Positions 28,317-37,208 of a DNA stretch of 64,000 bases are shown in pieces (the first letter of the stretch is position 1; each line of letters begins with the position of its first letter). Both the position numbers and the translations under genes were made by a program. The stretch lies in assembly GCA_963748315.1 (NCBI GenBank), contig CAVVIK010000006.1, positions 992,001 through 1,056,000 on the forward strand. Direction: 5' to 3'. Source of the DNA: DASPHG01 sp963748315 (lineage in GTDB: Bacteria > Actinomycetota > Thermoleophilia > Solirubrobacterales > Thermoleophilaceae). The notes beneath the pieces were generated by a model. The model ran no database searches, had not been told where the DNA came from, and saw only the letters and a list, made by a program, of their open reading frames with translations.

Positions 28317-29210
28317 TGGCGGCTCCGACCGCCAGGGCGAGAGGAGGAGCGGAAGCTCGCATGGATCCTCTGCGCGCCGGCGGTTCTCCTGATGCTGCTC
28401 GTCACGGCCTACCCGATCGGCTACGCGGTCGTCCTCTCGCTCCAGAAGTACGACCTCCGCTTCCCCGACGACAAGGAGTTCGTCGGTCTCGCGAACTACG
28501 CGGACGTGCTCTCGTCGAGCACCTGGTGGTCGGCGGTCTTCAACACGCTGGTCGTGACGATCTCGTCGGTCACGCTCGAACTCGTGCTCGGCATGCTGAT
28601 CGCCCTCGTCATGCACCGCGCGATCTTCGGCCGCGGCCCGGTGCGCGCGACGGTCCTGATCCCGTACGGGATCATCACCGTCGTCGCGGCGTTCGCGTGG
28701 CGGTATGCGTTCGATCCGGCCACCGGCTTCGTGCAAGGGCTGCCGCTTGTCTCCGATACGGCGAATCCGCTCGGCGAGCGCTCCGGCTCGTTCGTGGTGA
28801 TCGTCATGACCGAGGTCTGGAAGACCACCCCGTTCATGGCGCTGCTCCTGCTCGCCGGCCTCGCGCTGGTGCCCGACGAGCTACACGAGGCGGCGAGGGT
28901 GGACGGCGCCGGCCCGTTCCAGCGCTTCTTCCGCATCACGGTGCCGCTGATGAAGCCGGCGATCCTCGTCGCGCTGCTCTTCCGCACCCTCGACGCGTTC
29001 CGGGTCTTCGACACGATCTTCATCCAGACGAGGGGGGCGAACGACACCGAGTCGGTGTCGATCCTGGGCTACAACATCTTGATCAACCGCGTGAATCTCG
29101 GCCTGGGCTCGGCCGTGTCCGTGTTGATCTTCATCTCCGTGATCCTGATCGCGGTCCTGTTCGTGAAGGGACTGGGCGCTTCGACCGCACAGCAGAGGGG
29201 GGAGACCTAG
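28316..29210 (+). CDS. Sugar ABC transporter permease, MalF type (one frameshift)
   Basis: Six hydrophobic segments, with the cytoplasmic EAA loop as ELHEAARVDGAGPFQRFFRI (the family EAA-x3-G-x9-I-x-LP motif). The ATG overlaps the upstream stop. One base change near 28343 in the GAGGAGGAG run shifts the first ~10 codons; corrected, it is ~297 residues. Forms the membrane channel with the next gene. Confidence 0.85.
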
Positions 29211-30041
29211 GTGGAGACCTCCGCTCGCGAGAAGGTCCTGTGGTCGATCGGGATCCTGGCAGTGCTGCTGTACGCGCTGATCCCGGTGATCTGGATCACG
29301 TCGCTGTCGCTAAAGCCGCCGGCGGAAATCGGCGACGGCAAGTTCATCCCCGAAACGTTCACGCTCGACAACTACGACCAGATCTTCTCGACGAACATCT
29401 TCAACGCGGCCCTCGTCAACTCGATCGGGATCGCCTCGATCTCGACGCTGATCTCGATCGCCCTCGCCTCGATGGCGGCCTACGCGCTGTCGCGGCTCAA
29501 CTTCACCGGGAAGAGCCTGATCCTGTCCGGCGCCCTCGCGATCGCGATGTTCCCGGCCATCTCGATCGTCGGACCGCTGTTCGACATGTGGCGCTCGCTC
29601 GGCCTCTTCGACACCTGGCTCGGCCTGATCATCCCGTACCTCACCTTCACGCTGCCGCTCGCGATCTACACCCTGTCCGCGTTCTTCCGCGAGATCCCGT
29701 GGGAGCTCGAGCAGGCTGCGCGCGTGGACGGCGCCACGCCGTTCCAGGCGTTCCGCAAGGTGATCGTCCCGCTGGCCGCGCCGGGGGTCTTCACCAGCGC
29801 GATCCTCGTCTTCATCTTCGCGTGGAACGACTTCATCTTCGCCAACACGCTGACCTCGACCGAGAACGCCCGCACGGTGCCGGCGGCACTTGCGTTCTTC
29901 ACGGGCGGCTCGCAGTTCGAGGACCCGACGGGCGCGATCTCCGCGGCCGCGGTCGTGGTCACGATTCCGATCATCATCATGGTCCTGATCTTCCAGCGGC
30001 GGATCGTCGCCGGATTGACAGCCGGGGCCGTCAAGGGCTAG
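29211..30041 (+). CDS. Sugar ABC transporter permease, MalG type
   Basis: 276 residues, six membrane segments. EAA loop: ELEQAARVDGATPFQAFRKV followed by IVPLAAPG. GTG start directly after the upstream TAG with no gap, so translational coupling is likely. Pairs with the MalF-type subunit. Confidence 0.9.
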   Translation: METSAREKVLWSIGILAVLLYALIPVIWITSLSLKPPAEIGDGKFIPETFTLDNYDQIFSTNIFNAALVNSIGIASISTLISIALASMAAYALSRLNFTGKSLILSGALAIAMFPAISIVGPLFDMWRSLGLFDTWLGLIIPYLTFTLPLAIYTLSAFFREIPWELEQAARVDGATPFQAFRKVIVPLAAPGVFTSAILVFIFAWNDFIFANTLTSTENARTVPAALAFFTGGSQFEDPTGAISAAAVVVTIPIIIMVLIFQRRIVAGLTAGAVKG

Positions 30042-30052
30042 GAGGAGAACGA

Positions 30053-31295
30053 ATGGCCGAGATCAAGCTCGAGGGCGTCACGAAGCGCTATCCCGACGGC
30101 TTCGAGGCCGTCAAGGGCATCGACCTCGACGTCCAGGACGGCGAGTTCATGATCCTCGTCGGGCCGTCCGGCTGTGGCAAGTCGACCGCGCTGCGGATGA
30201 TCGCCGGGCTCGAGGACATCACCGATGGCGAGCTGAAGATCGGCGAAAACGTCGTGAACGAAGTGGCGCCCAAGGATCGCGACGTCTCGATGGTGTTCCA
30301 GAACTACGCCCTCTACCCGCACATGTCGGTGCGCGACAACATGGCGTTCCCGCTGAAGCTCCGCAAGATGGACAAGGAGGAGATCGACAAGCGGGTGAAC
30401 GAGGCGGCGAAGGTGCTCGATCTCGAGGCGCACCTGGACCGCAAGCCGTCGCAGCTCTCAGGCGGGCAGCGCCAGCGGGTTGCGATGGGACGCGCGATCG
30501 TGCGCGAGCCGGCCGCATACCTGATGGACGAGCCGCTGTCGAACCTCGACGCGAAGCTGCGCGTCCAGATGCGCACGGAGGTCTCGCGGATCCAGCAGCG
30601 GATGGGCACGACGACGGTCTACGTGACTCACGACCAGACCGAGGCGATGACCCTCGGCGACCGGGTCGCGGTCATGCGCGCGGGCGAGATCCAGCAGGTG
30701 GACACGCCGATGGAGCTCTACAACAACCCGAAGAACCTGTTCGTGGCCGGCTTCATCGGCTCCCCGGCGATGAACTTCATGCCGGGGACGGCCGAAGGCG
30801 GCAAGCTCAAGCTGCCGATGGCCGAGGTGGATCTGCCCGAGGGCGCCGACGCGAAGGGCGACGTGATCGTCGGCATCCGGCCGGAGCACTTCGAGGACGC
30901 GAAGCTGGTCGACGACGCTGGCCCGCGGGCGTGGGGCGACGTTCAAGGCGAAGATCGACGTGCTGGAGTCGATGGGCTCCGAGCTCTACGTGCACTTCAA
31001 CATCGAGGGGCACGGGGGCGTGCAGTCACAGGAGCTCGAGGAGCTCGCGCAGGACGCCGGCGCGGCGGACCTCCCTTCGAGCGAGGCGGGCCAGGTCACC
31101 GCGCGGCTCTCGGCCGAGTCGGATGCCGCGCAGGGCCAGGAAATCGAGCTCTGGATCGACGTTCCGCACATCCAGCTCTTCGACCCGAACGACGGCCGCT
31201 CGCTGCGAGCCGCGCTAGCGCAGCTCCTCGCGCAGGCGCTCGATCACCTGCTCGTCCCACGAGTGCGTGCGCAGCAGCATGTAGCGCAGGCCTGA
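30053..31295 (+). CDS. Sugar ABC transporter ATPase, MalK/UgpC type (frameshift near the C terminus)
   Basis: Walker A GPSGCGKST, Q-loop QNYALYPHMSV, signature LSGGQRQRVAMGRA, Walker B AYLMDEPLSNLDAK, His switch VTHD. A C-terminal regulatory (TOBE) domain continues with IVGIRPEHFEDAKL. The frame changes near 30935 and continues as KAKIDVLESMGSELYVHFN. The end in this frame (31295) lies antisense to the ParB-like gene; the natural stop is probably near 31214 with another small indel. ATG is preceded by AGGAGGAGAA. Confidence 0.85.
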
Positions 31296-32066
31296 GATCG
31301 CCATGTAGGCCTCGGTCTCGGTGCGCTTCCCGATCAGGTCGGCCTCGCGCAGCATCGCGACGACCGGCTCGTACTCGTCGCGGAACCAGCGCTCGGCGAC
31401 CTCGCGGCGGTCGAGCGGCTCGCGCAGCTCCTGGATCAGCCGAAAGCCCCACGCCTCGATCTGCTCGGCGAGCATCGCAAAGCCGGTCTCGTCGCCGAGC
31501 TTGATCTGCTGTCGTGCGTCCTGCGGGAGCGGCACGCGCTCGAAGAAGAGCCGCTGGTGGCTCTTGAGCGGCAGGTCGTGCAGCGTGATCGTCCGCTCGG
31601 CGCCCAGCTCGGTCTGCACCTCGGTCACGTACGCGTCGATGTCCGGCAGCCTCTGCGCGCGGGCGATCGAGACGCGGTGGTGGCCGTCCTTGACGAAATG
31701 GACGTCGCCGATCCGGTACAGGTCGACCGGCGGGAACGACTCGCCGCGCCGTGCCGCGGTCGCCATCCGCTCCCAGCGCTTGCGCGTGCGGCGCGAGGTC
31801 GGCCGAAAGCGGCGGTCGAAGTCGCGCGTGCGGTCCACCGAGCCGACGATCGAGTCGAGCGAGACCGTCTGGAGGCCGAGGCGGCGCTCACCGCGATAGC
31901 CGAGTGCCTCGACCACCTCCTCGAACGGCAGGATCACGTCGAAGTCCGCCGGCTCGCGCCGCAGCCGAGCCGCCAGCCGCTCCAGCACGCGCCTTCTACG
32001 CGCGCGCGAAAAGTCGGTCTGGGCGTCGAGCGGGGGCGAGCCCGTGTCGCGGAAGGCGGGGGTCAC
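31215..32066 (-). CDS. ParB/sulfiredoxin-fold domain protein
   Basis: 283 residues. A ParB-N-like block near residues 105-125 (PVDLYRIGDVHFVKDGHHRV, then SIARAQ) shows the hallmark DGHHR, found in ParB-N/sulfiredoxin proteins. The C-terminal half is helical, with ERWFRDEYEPVVAMLREADL. Not a standard chromosome partition protein, because there is no parA neighbour or HTH. It may act in nucleotide or DNA handling; the function is open. Convergent with the mal operon. Confidence 0.65.
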   Translation of the reverse strand: MTPAFRDTGSPPLDAQTDFSRARRRRVLERLAARLRREPADFDVILPFEEVVEALGYRGERRLGLQTVSLDSIVGSVDRTRDFDRRFRPTSRRTRKRWERMATAARRGESFPPVDLYRIGDVHFVKDGHHRVSIARAQRLPDIDAYVTEVQTELGAERTITLHDLPLKSHQRLFFERVPLPQDARQQIKLGDETGFAMLAEQIEAWGFRLIQELREPLDRREVAERWFRDEYEPVVAMLREADLIGKRTETEAYMAISGLRYMLLRTHSWDEQVIERLREELR

Positions 32067-32151
32067 GATCTAAATCTTCCCTCGCGCGCTGTGGCCGAAT
32101 CCGAAATAGGTGCTAATTTCGGGTCTGTACGGCCGGGTCGAAGTTGCAAGC

Positions 32152-32186
32152 TTCCTCCGCGGTAGTTGCACAACACATCGGAGGAA
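32152..32186 (+). promoter_or_regulatory. Anti-Shine-Dalgarno hairpin in csp leader (copy 2)
   Basis: TTCCTCCG (32152-32159) pairs perfectly with CGGAGGAA (32179-32186), which includes the csp ribosome binding site. Loop 19 bases. Same stem as at 24312-24348, while the loop differs in length and sequence. Confidence 0.6.
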
Positions 32187-32189
32187 TCG

Positions 32190-32393
32190 ATGCCAGAAGG
32201 AACCGTCAAGTTCTTCAGTGACGAGAAGGGGTTCGGCTTCATCACGCCGGACGAGGGCGGCAAGGACCTGTTCGTCCATCACACCGCGATCGTGGCCGAG
32301 GGCTTCCGCTCGCTTCAGGACAACCAGCGCGTCTCCTATGAAGAGGAGGCTGACGCCAAGGGTCCGCGTGCGGTAAACGTCCAGCCCATCTAG
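32190..32393 (+). CDS. Cold-shock protein (copy 2)
   Basis: 67 residues, single cold-shock domain: EGTVKFFSDEKGFGFITPDE with RNP1, and DLFVHHTAIV with RNP2. Preceded by the conserved anti-SD hairpin and a TGCTAATTT -10-like element; followed by a matching terminator. RNA chaperone, cytosolic. Confidence 0.95.
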   Translation: MPEGTVKFFSDEKGFGFITPDEGGKDLFVHHTAIVAEGFRSLQDNQRVSYEEEADAKGPRAVNVQPI

Positions 32394-32412
32394 GACCCGC
32401 TCGTTAGAGCTT

Positions 32413-32440
32413 GAAAGGGCCCGCGGAAGCGGGCCCTTTC
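32413..32440 (+). terminator. Rho-independent terminator of csp copy 2
   Basis: GAAAGGGCCCGC and GCGGGCCCTTTC form a 12-bp stem capped by a GGAA (GNRA-type) loop, followed by TGTT. Located 20 bases after the csp stop. Confidence 0.82.
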
Positions 32441-32541
32441 TGTTGGTGTCGGCAGTACCCTCCATTGAGACGTCCCACGCTGGGTGCTCATGCTTCTCGC
32501 GCCCCCCGTGGTCCTGAACGAGAAGCTGCGAGGTAGGCGCG

Positions 32542-32766
32542 ATGACCGAGGAATCCCCAGCTAAACGCGGCGACGCCGCGTGGAGGCAAGAGCGCGACGC
32601 GATCTCCAAGCGCAACGCCGAGGCGCATAAGCGTGCACAGGGCGCGCAGCGCTCGCGCGATGCCAACGCGGCAGCCCACGAACGCGCCGCGCTCGACCGC
32701 GAGGCGAAGCAACTGCACGAGCTCAACGCGCGAATTGACAAGGGGCGTGCAGGCGGCTCGCGCTAG
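32542..32766 (+). CDS. Small charged protein linked to cold-shock gene (copy 2)
   Basis: 74 residues, basic, rich in Arg/Ala/Glu. Related to the 79-residue protein at 23959 (shared KRGxAAWxxxRDAISxRN). In this locus it follows the csp gene; in the other it precedes it. No known family. The repeated association with csp suggests a functional link. Confidence 0.65.
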   Translation: MTEESPAKRGDAAWRQERDAISKRNAEAHKRAQGAQRSRDANAAAHERAALDREAKQLHELNARIDKGRAGGSR

Positions 32767-32900
32767 CCGAACCCCCTGCTACCGTCCGGGTACGGGCGGA
32801 CGTTCCGCCCGCGAGGTTCTCGTCTCCTTTCCGCACAGCGCTCTGGGGCCATTGGACTTCCCAGATCGAGCGGCCGCCGGCCGCGAGTAAAGGAGTACAG

Positions 32901-34013
32901 ATGTCAACACAATCATTCGCCGAGCTCGGCGTATCGAAGGACGTGGTGCGCGCGCTTCGCGCGGAAGGCGTCACGAAGCCGTTCCCAGTCCAGGCGCAGG
33001 TCGTGCCGGACGTCCTCGATGGGCGCGACGTGCTCGTCAAGTCGCCGACCGGCTCGGGCAAGACGCTCGCCTTCGCCGTGCCGCTCGTCGAGCTGGTCGA
33101 GCGCGCGGACCGCAAGACGGCGGCGCTCGTCCTGGCTCCCACGCGTGAGCTCGCGCTCCAGATAGTCGAGGAGACGAAGCCGCTCGCGCGGGCGCGCGGG
33201 CTGCATGTGGCCGCCGTCTACGGCGGCACCGGCTTCGGAGCGCAGATCGCGGCGGTGCGCAAGGCGCACATCGTGGTCGCGACGCCCGGGCCGGCTCGAA
33301 GACCTGATCTCGCGTGGCGACATTCATCTCGGCCACGTTCGGATCGCGGTCCTCGACGAGGCCGACCGGATGCTCGACATGGGCTTTCGCCCGCCCGTCG
33401 ACCGGATCCTCGGGCAGACGCCCGACACACGCCAGACGCTCTTCTTCTCCGCCACGCTCGACGGCGAGGTCGGCCACCTCGCGAAGGCGTACACGCGCGA
33501 CGCCGCGCGGCACGAGCACAAGCCGGCGGCGGCAGGCGGGCCGGACGCACCGAGCATCGCTTCGTCGAGCTCCGGCACGAGGACAGGCTCGACACGCTGA
33601 TCGAGCACCTCGGCGACGACGACCGCGGCCGGACGCTCGTGTTCGTCCGCACGAAGCGCGGCGCCGACCGGCTCGTGAAACGACTGAAGTCGCGCGGTGT
33701 TGTCGCCGTAGCGATGCACGGCGACAAGACGCAGGGCCAGCGGGAGCGCGCGCTGCGCAGCTTCCACTCGGGCGCCACGAACACGCTCGTCGCCACGGAC
33801 GTTGCCGCCCGCGGGATCGACGTCGACGACGTCACGCACGTGATCAACTTCGATGCACCCCCGGACCGCGATTCCTACGTGCACAGGGTCGGACGCACCG
33901 CGCGCGCAGGACGCGACGGTGTCGGGATAACATACGTATTAGTCGACCAAGTGAGGGACGTGCGCGAGATAGCCCACGGACTTCGCCTTCATCGAGAATT
34001 CGACGGAAGGTAG
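32901..34013 (+). CDS. DEAD-box RNA helicase, RhlE-like (two compensating frame changes)
   Basis: 370 residues. Q motif/N terminus: SFAELGVSKDVVRALRAEGV. Walker A SPTGSGKT, motif Ib ATPGRLEDLI (reached after an extra base near 33292), DEAD motif VLDEADRMLDMGF, SAT motif FFSATL, and helicase C with VFVRTKRGADRL, TDVAARGIDV and YVHRVGRTARAGR. A second change near 33535 restores the frame. RNA unwinding in ribosome or mRNA metabolism. It lies near the second cold-shock locus, fitting a cold-response neighbourhood. Confidence 0.88.
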   Translation: MSTQSFAELGVSKDVVRALRAEGVTKPFPVQAQVVPDVLDGRDVLVKSPTGSGKTLAFAVPLVELVERADRKTAALVLAPTRELALQIVEETKPLARARGLHVAAVYGGTGFGAQIAAVRKAHIVVATPGPARRPDLAWRHSSRPRSDRGPRRGRPDARHGLSPARRPDPRADARHTPDALLLRHARRRGRPPREGVHARRRAARAQAGGGRRAGRTEHRFVELRHEDRLDTLIEHLGDDDRGRTLVFVRTKRGADRLVKRLKSRGVVAVAMHGDKTQGQRERALRSFHSGATNTLVATDVAARGIDVDDVTHVINFDAPPDRDSYVHRVGRTARAGRDGVGITYVLVDQVRDVREIAHGLRLHREFDGR

Positions 34014-34017
34014 ACCC

Positions 34018-34906
34018 ATGGGAGAGACGACATCCAGCCAGTCGCGCACGAAACCCGCGACCGCATCATCACCGGCGCCATCACGGTGCTGCCGATCGTG
34101 TCGCTCGGCGTCGTCGGCTGGCAGTTGTGGGAGCAGGCGCTCCACACGAGCGACCTGATCGTCTTCGCGATCGTCTACCCGCTGACGGGCTGGGGATCAC
34201 GGTCGGCTTCCACCGCTACCTGACGCATCGCGCCTTCAAGACGAAGCGGCCGGTTCGGGCCGCGCTCGCGATCCTCGGCTCGGCCGCCGTCGAGGGGCCG
34301 GTGATCTCGTGGGTCGCCGACCATCGCAAGCATCACGCGTTCGCGGACGAGCCCGGCGACCCGCACAGCCCGCACGTGGACCACGGCGGTGGCCTGCGAG
34401 GCTCGCTGAAGGGGCTCGCGCACGCGCATCTCGGCTGGCTCTTCGTCCACGACCAGCGGGCGCTCAAGACCCGTTACGCCCCCGACCTGATGAAGGACCC
34501 GCTGATCCGCTTCGTCGACCGCACCTTCGTGCTGTGGGTGCTCGCCGGGCTCGCCGTTCCGTTCGGGCTCGGTTGGGCGATCGGTGGCTCGCTTCACGCG
34601 GCGCTCACGGGCCTCCTGTGGGGCGGGCTCGTGCGGATGTTCGTGCTGCACCACGTGACGTACTCGATCAACTCGCTGTGCCACTTCTTCGGCCGGCGCG
34701 ACTACGACACCGACGACGAGTCGCGCAACCTGGCGTGGCTCGCGCCGCTCTCGTTCGGCGAGTCGTGGCACAACAACCACCACGCCTTCCCGACCTCGTT
34801 CCGCCACGGGCTGCGGCTCTGGCAGGTGGACCCGGGCGCAGCGCTGATCTGGACGCTCGAGAAGCTCGGGCTGGCCTGGGACGTCGTGCGCGTAAAGCCC
34901 GCTTAA
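34018..34906 (+). CDS. Acyl-CoA/acyl-lipid delta-9 desaturase (two frame changes)
   Basis: Di-iron membrane desaturase. Histidine boxes: FHRYLTH, HRKHH and HNNHH. Membrane segments occur before box 1 (VLPIVSLGVVGWQLWEQALH) and mid-protein (FVLWVLAGLAVPFGLGWAIG). The N-terminal few codons are in another frame (indel near 34035) and a second indel lies near 34190, just before GITVGFHRYL. Corrected, ~295 residues. Introduces a cis double bond in fatty acids. Confidence 0.88.
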
Positions 34907-34921
34907 CGCGCCGAAAACCAA

Positions 34922-34940
34922 CCGGGGAGGGTGTCCCCGG
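34922..34940 (+). terminator. Hairpin between desaturase and pot operon
   Basis: CCGGGG and CCCCGG form a 6-bp GC stem with a 7-base loop, 16 bases after the desaturase stop and 16 bases before the potA-like start. No T-tract. It could terminate the desaturase transcript or be part of the pot leader. Confidence 0.4.
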
Positions 34941-34955
34941 AGTAGGGTAAGCGTG

Positions 34956-35972
34956 ATGGCCCCGGACATCCGGCTCGCCGGGCTCGCAAAGTCATACGGA
35001 GCGGTCGACGCCGTGCGCGACGTCGATCTCGAGGTCGCCACGGGCGAGTTCTTCACGATGCTTGGCCCATCCGGGTCGGGAAAGACCACCACGTTGCGTC
35101 TGATCGCCGGATTCGAGCGCCCAGACGCCGGCAAGATCGAGCTCCAGGGCAGCGACGTCAGCGACGTGCCGCCCTACTCGCGCAACGTCAACACGGTCTT
35201 CCAGGACTACGCGCTCTTCCCACACATGAGCGTGCGCGAGAACGTCGAGTACGGCCTGCGGGTGAAGAAGGTGCCCAAGCAGGAACGCGCGAAGCGCGCC
35301 GAAGAGGCGCTCGAGATGGTGCGCCTGTCCGGCTACGGCGACCGCAAGCCGGGCCAGCTCTCGGGCGGGCAGCGCCAGCGCGTTGCCCTGGCCCGGGCGA
35401 TCGTCAACCGCCCGGCGGTGCTGCTGCTCGACGAGCCGCTCGGCGCGCTCGACCTGAAGCTGCGTCAGGAGATGCAGGTCGAGCTCAAGCAGATCCAAGG
35501 GGAGGTCGGGATCACGTTCGTCTACGTGACCCACGACCAGGAGGAGGCGCTCACGATGAGCGACCGGATCGCCGTCTTCAACGATGGCCGGATCGAGCAA
35601 ATAGGCCCGCCGAATGACGTCTACGAGAGGCCGGCGAACCTGTTCGTCGCCGGCTTCGTGGGTGTCTCGAACGTGCTCGAGCGCGACGGCAAGCGTTTCA
35701 CCGTTCGCCCGGAGAAGATTCGCCTCCTCGGCGAGGGCGAGAGCGCCGACGGCTACCAGGTCGAGGGCGGGACGATCGCCGCTGTGAGCTACGCCGGAAT
35801 GATCACACGCCTGGTCGTTGAGCTGGACGCGGGCGGAGAACTGCAGGTAGTACGGCAGAACCTCGAGACGACGTCCCAGGACGCGCTCGATCAACAGGGC
35901 CGCAAGGTGCGGCTGGGATGGCGTGAGGAGCACACGTACGTCATCGAAAACGAGAAGGAGGAGAAATCGTGA
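34956..35972 (+). CDS. potA: Polyamine-type ABC transporter ATPase (PotA-like)
   Basis: 338 residues from ATG 34956. Walker A GPSGSGKTTT, Q-loop QDYALFPHMSV, signature LSGGQRQRVALARA, Walker B LLLDEPLGALDLK, His switch VTHDQEEA, and a short TOBE domain with RFTVRPEKIRLL. First gene of a four-gene operon with overlapping ends; the next start overlaps its stop. It could also serve related substrates such as putrescine. Confidence 0.85.
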   Translation: MAPDIRLAGLAKSYGAVDAVRDVDLEVATGEFFTMLGPSGSGKTTTLRLIAGFERPDAGKIELQGSDVSDVPPYSRNVNTVFQDYALFPHMSVRENVEYGLRVKKVPKQERAKRAEEALEMVRLSGYGDRKPGQLSGGQRQRVALARAIVNRPAVLLLDEPLGALDLKLRQEMQVELKQIQGEVGITFVYVTHDQEEALTMSDRIAVFNDGRIEQIGPPNDVYERPANLFVAGFVGVSNVLERDGKRFTVRPEKIRLLGEGESADGYQVEGGTIAAVSYAGMITRLVVELDAGGELQVVRQNLETTSQDALDQQGRKVRLGWREEHTYVIENEKEEKS

Positions 35973-37171
35973 AGTTTGGAGTCGCGAAGTACGCCTTGCT
36001 TGCGTTCATCGCCGTCGTCCTAACCGGCTGGACGCTTGCGTTGGCGGGCTGTGGCGATGACGACGACGATGGCGACGGAGGTAGTGCCGACGAGAGCGCC
36101 GCGCTTCAGGAAGTCGGTAAGGGCGAGGGTCAGGTCGACCTGATCGCCTGGGCCGGCTATGTCGAGGACGGGTCGACCGACCCGGCCTACGACTGGGTCA
36201 CACCGTTCGAGAAGAAGACCGGCTGTGACGTCAACGTCAAGATCGGCAACACGTCCGACGAGATGGTGACGTTGATGCGGACCGGCAACTACGACGGCGT
36301 GTCGGCGTCCGGTGACGCCACGCTGCGGCTCCAACAGGGCGGTGACGTCGATCCGGTGAATGTGGATCTTGTCCCCAACTACAAGGACATCTTCCCGGCG
36401 CTGAAGGATCAGTCCTGGAACACAGTTGACGGCGTCCACTACGGCATCCCGCACGGCCGCGGGGCGAACCTGCTGATGTGGAACACCGACAAGATCAAGG
36501 GCAACCTCGACAGCTGGTCGGCCGTGTTCGATGACAGCGACCAGTACAAGGGCAAGCTCACGGCCTACGACAGCCCGATCTACATCGCCGACGCGGCGGT
36601 GTACCTGCGGGCGACGCAGCCGGAGCTCGGGATCGAGAATCCCTATGAGCTCGACGAGGACCAGTTCAACGCCGCTGTCGACCTGCTGAAGCAGCAGCGC
36701 GAGAACATCGGCGAGTACTGGTTCGCCTACACCGAGGAGCAGAACGCGTTCGCGAACGGCGACAGTGAGATCGGCACGACGTGGCAGGTCATTGCGAACC
36801 TGCTCGAGGCCGACGATGTCCCCGTGAAGACCGTCCTGCCCAAGGAGGGCGCGACGGGCTGGTCGGACACCTGGATGATCTCGTCTGAGGCGAAGCACCC
36901 GAACTGCATGTACATGTGGTTCGACTGGGTGGTCTCGCCGAAGGTGAACGCGCAGATCGCCGAGTACTTCGGCGAGGCGCCCGCCAACGCGAAGGCGTGC
37001 GACGAGACGGCCGATCCGAAGCACTGCGACATCTACCACGCGGATGACGAGCAGTACTTCGACCAGATCGAGTACTGGAACACCCCGAAGGCGGACTGCG
37101 GCGATGACCGCGGAGACGTCTGTAAGGACTACTCGGAGTGGGTGCAAGCCTGGACCGAGATAAAGGGGTAG
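35969..37171 (+). CDS. potD: Spermidine/putrescine-type solute-binding lipoprotein (PotD-like)
   Basis: 400 residues. Lipobox LALAGC with Cys28, then an Asp-rich linker (GDDDDDGDGG). The mature part has the PotD pattern: DLIAWAGYVEDGSTDPAYDW, GVSASGDATLRL, YGIPHGRGANLLMWNTDKI, YDSPIYIADAAVYLR and WMISSEAKHPNCMYMWFDW. Acidic and aromatic residues expected for polyamine binding are numerous, but the exact ligand cannot be fixed. GTG start within the potA stop (GTGA overlap). Confidence 0.85.
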   Translation: MKFGVAKYALLAFIAVVLTGWTLALAGCGDDDDDGDGGSADESAALQEVGKGEGQVDLIAWAGYVEDGSTDPAYDWVTPFEKKTGCDVNVKIGNTSDEMVTLMRTGNYDGVSASGDATLRLQQGGDVDPVNVDLVPNYKDIFPALKDQSWNTVDGVHYGIPHGRGANLLMWNTDKIKGNLDSWSAVFDDSDQYKGKLTAYDSPIYIADAAVYLRATQPELGIENPYELDEDQFNAAVDLLKQQRENIGEYWFAYTEEQNAFANGDSEIGTTWQVIANLLEADDVPVKTVLPKEGATGWSDTWMISSEAKHPNCMYMWFDWVVSPKVNAQIAEYFGEAPANAKACDETADPKHCDIYHADDEQYFDQIEYWNTPKADCGDDRGDVCKDYSEWVQAWTEIKG

Positions 37172-37208
37172 AGGGATAGAGGCAGCCTCTGTCCCAGCCA
37201 GGGCGTCG

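Noticed and set aside
28316..31504. 1,062-codon open frame on the plus strand
   Set aside because: Only its middle part encodes a real protein (the MalK-type ATPase, 30053 onward). The first ~580 codons are an off-frame reading of the MalF and MalG permeases.
31215..32066. Chromosome-partition ParB and a nearby origin
   Set aside because: Only the ParB-N-like fold is present; there is no HTH domain, parA, parS-like site cluster or dnaA boxes.
34018..34906. Desaturase and helicase as pseudogenes
   Set aside because: All catalytic boxes are intact and only single-base indels break the frame, as elsewhere in the window; sequence error is the simpler explanation.
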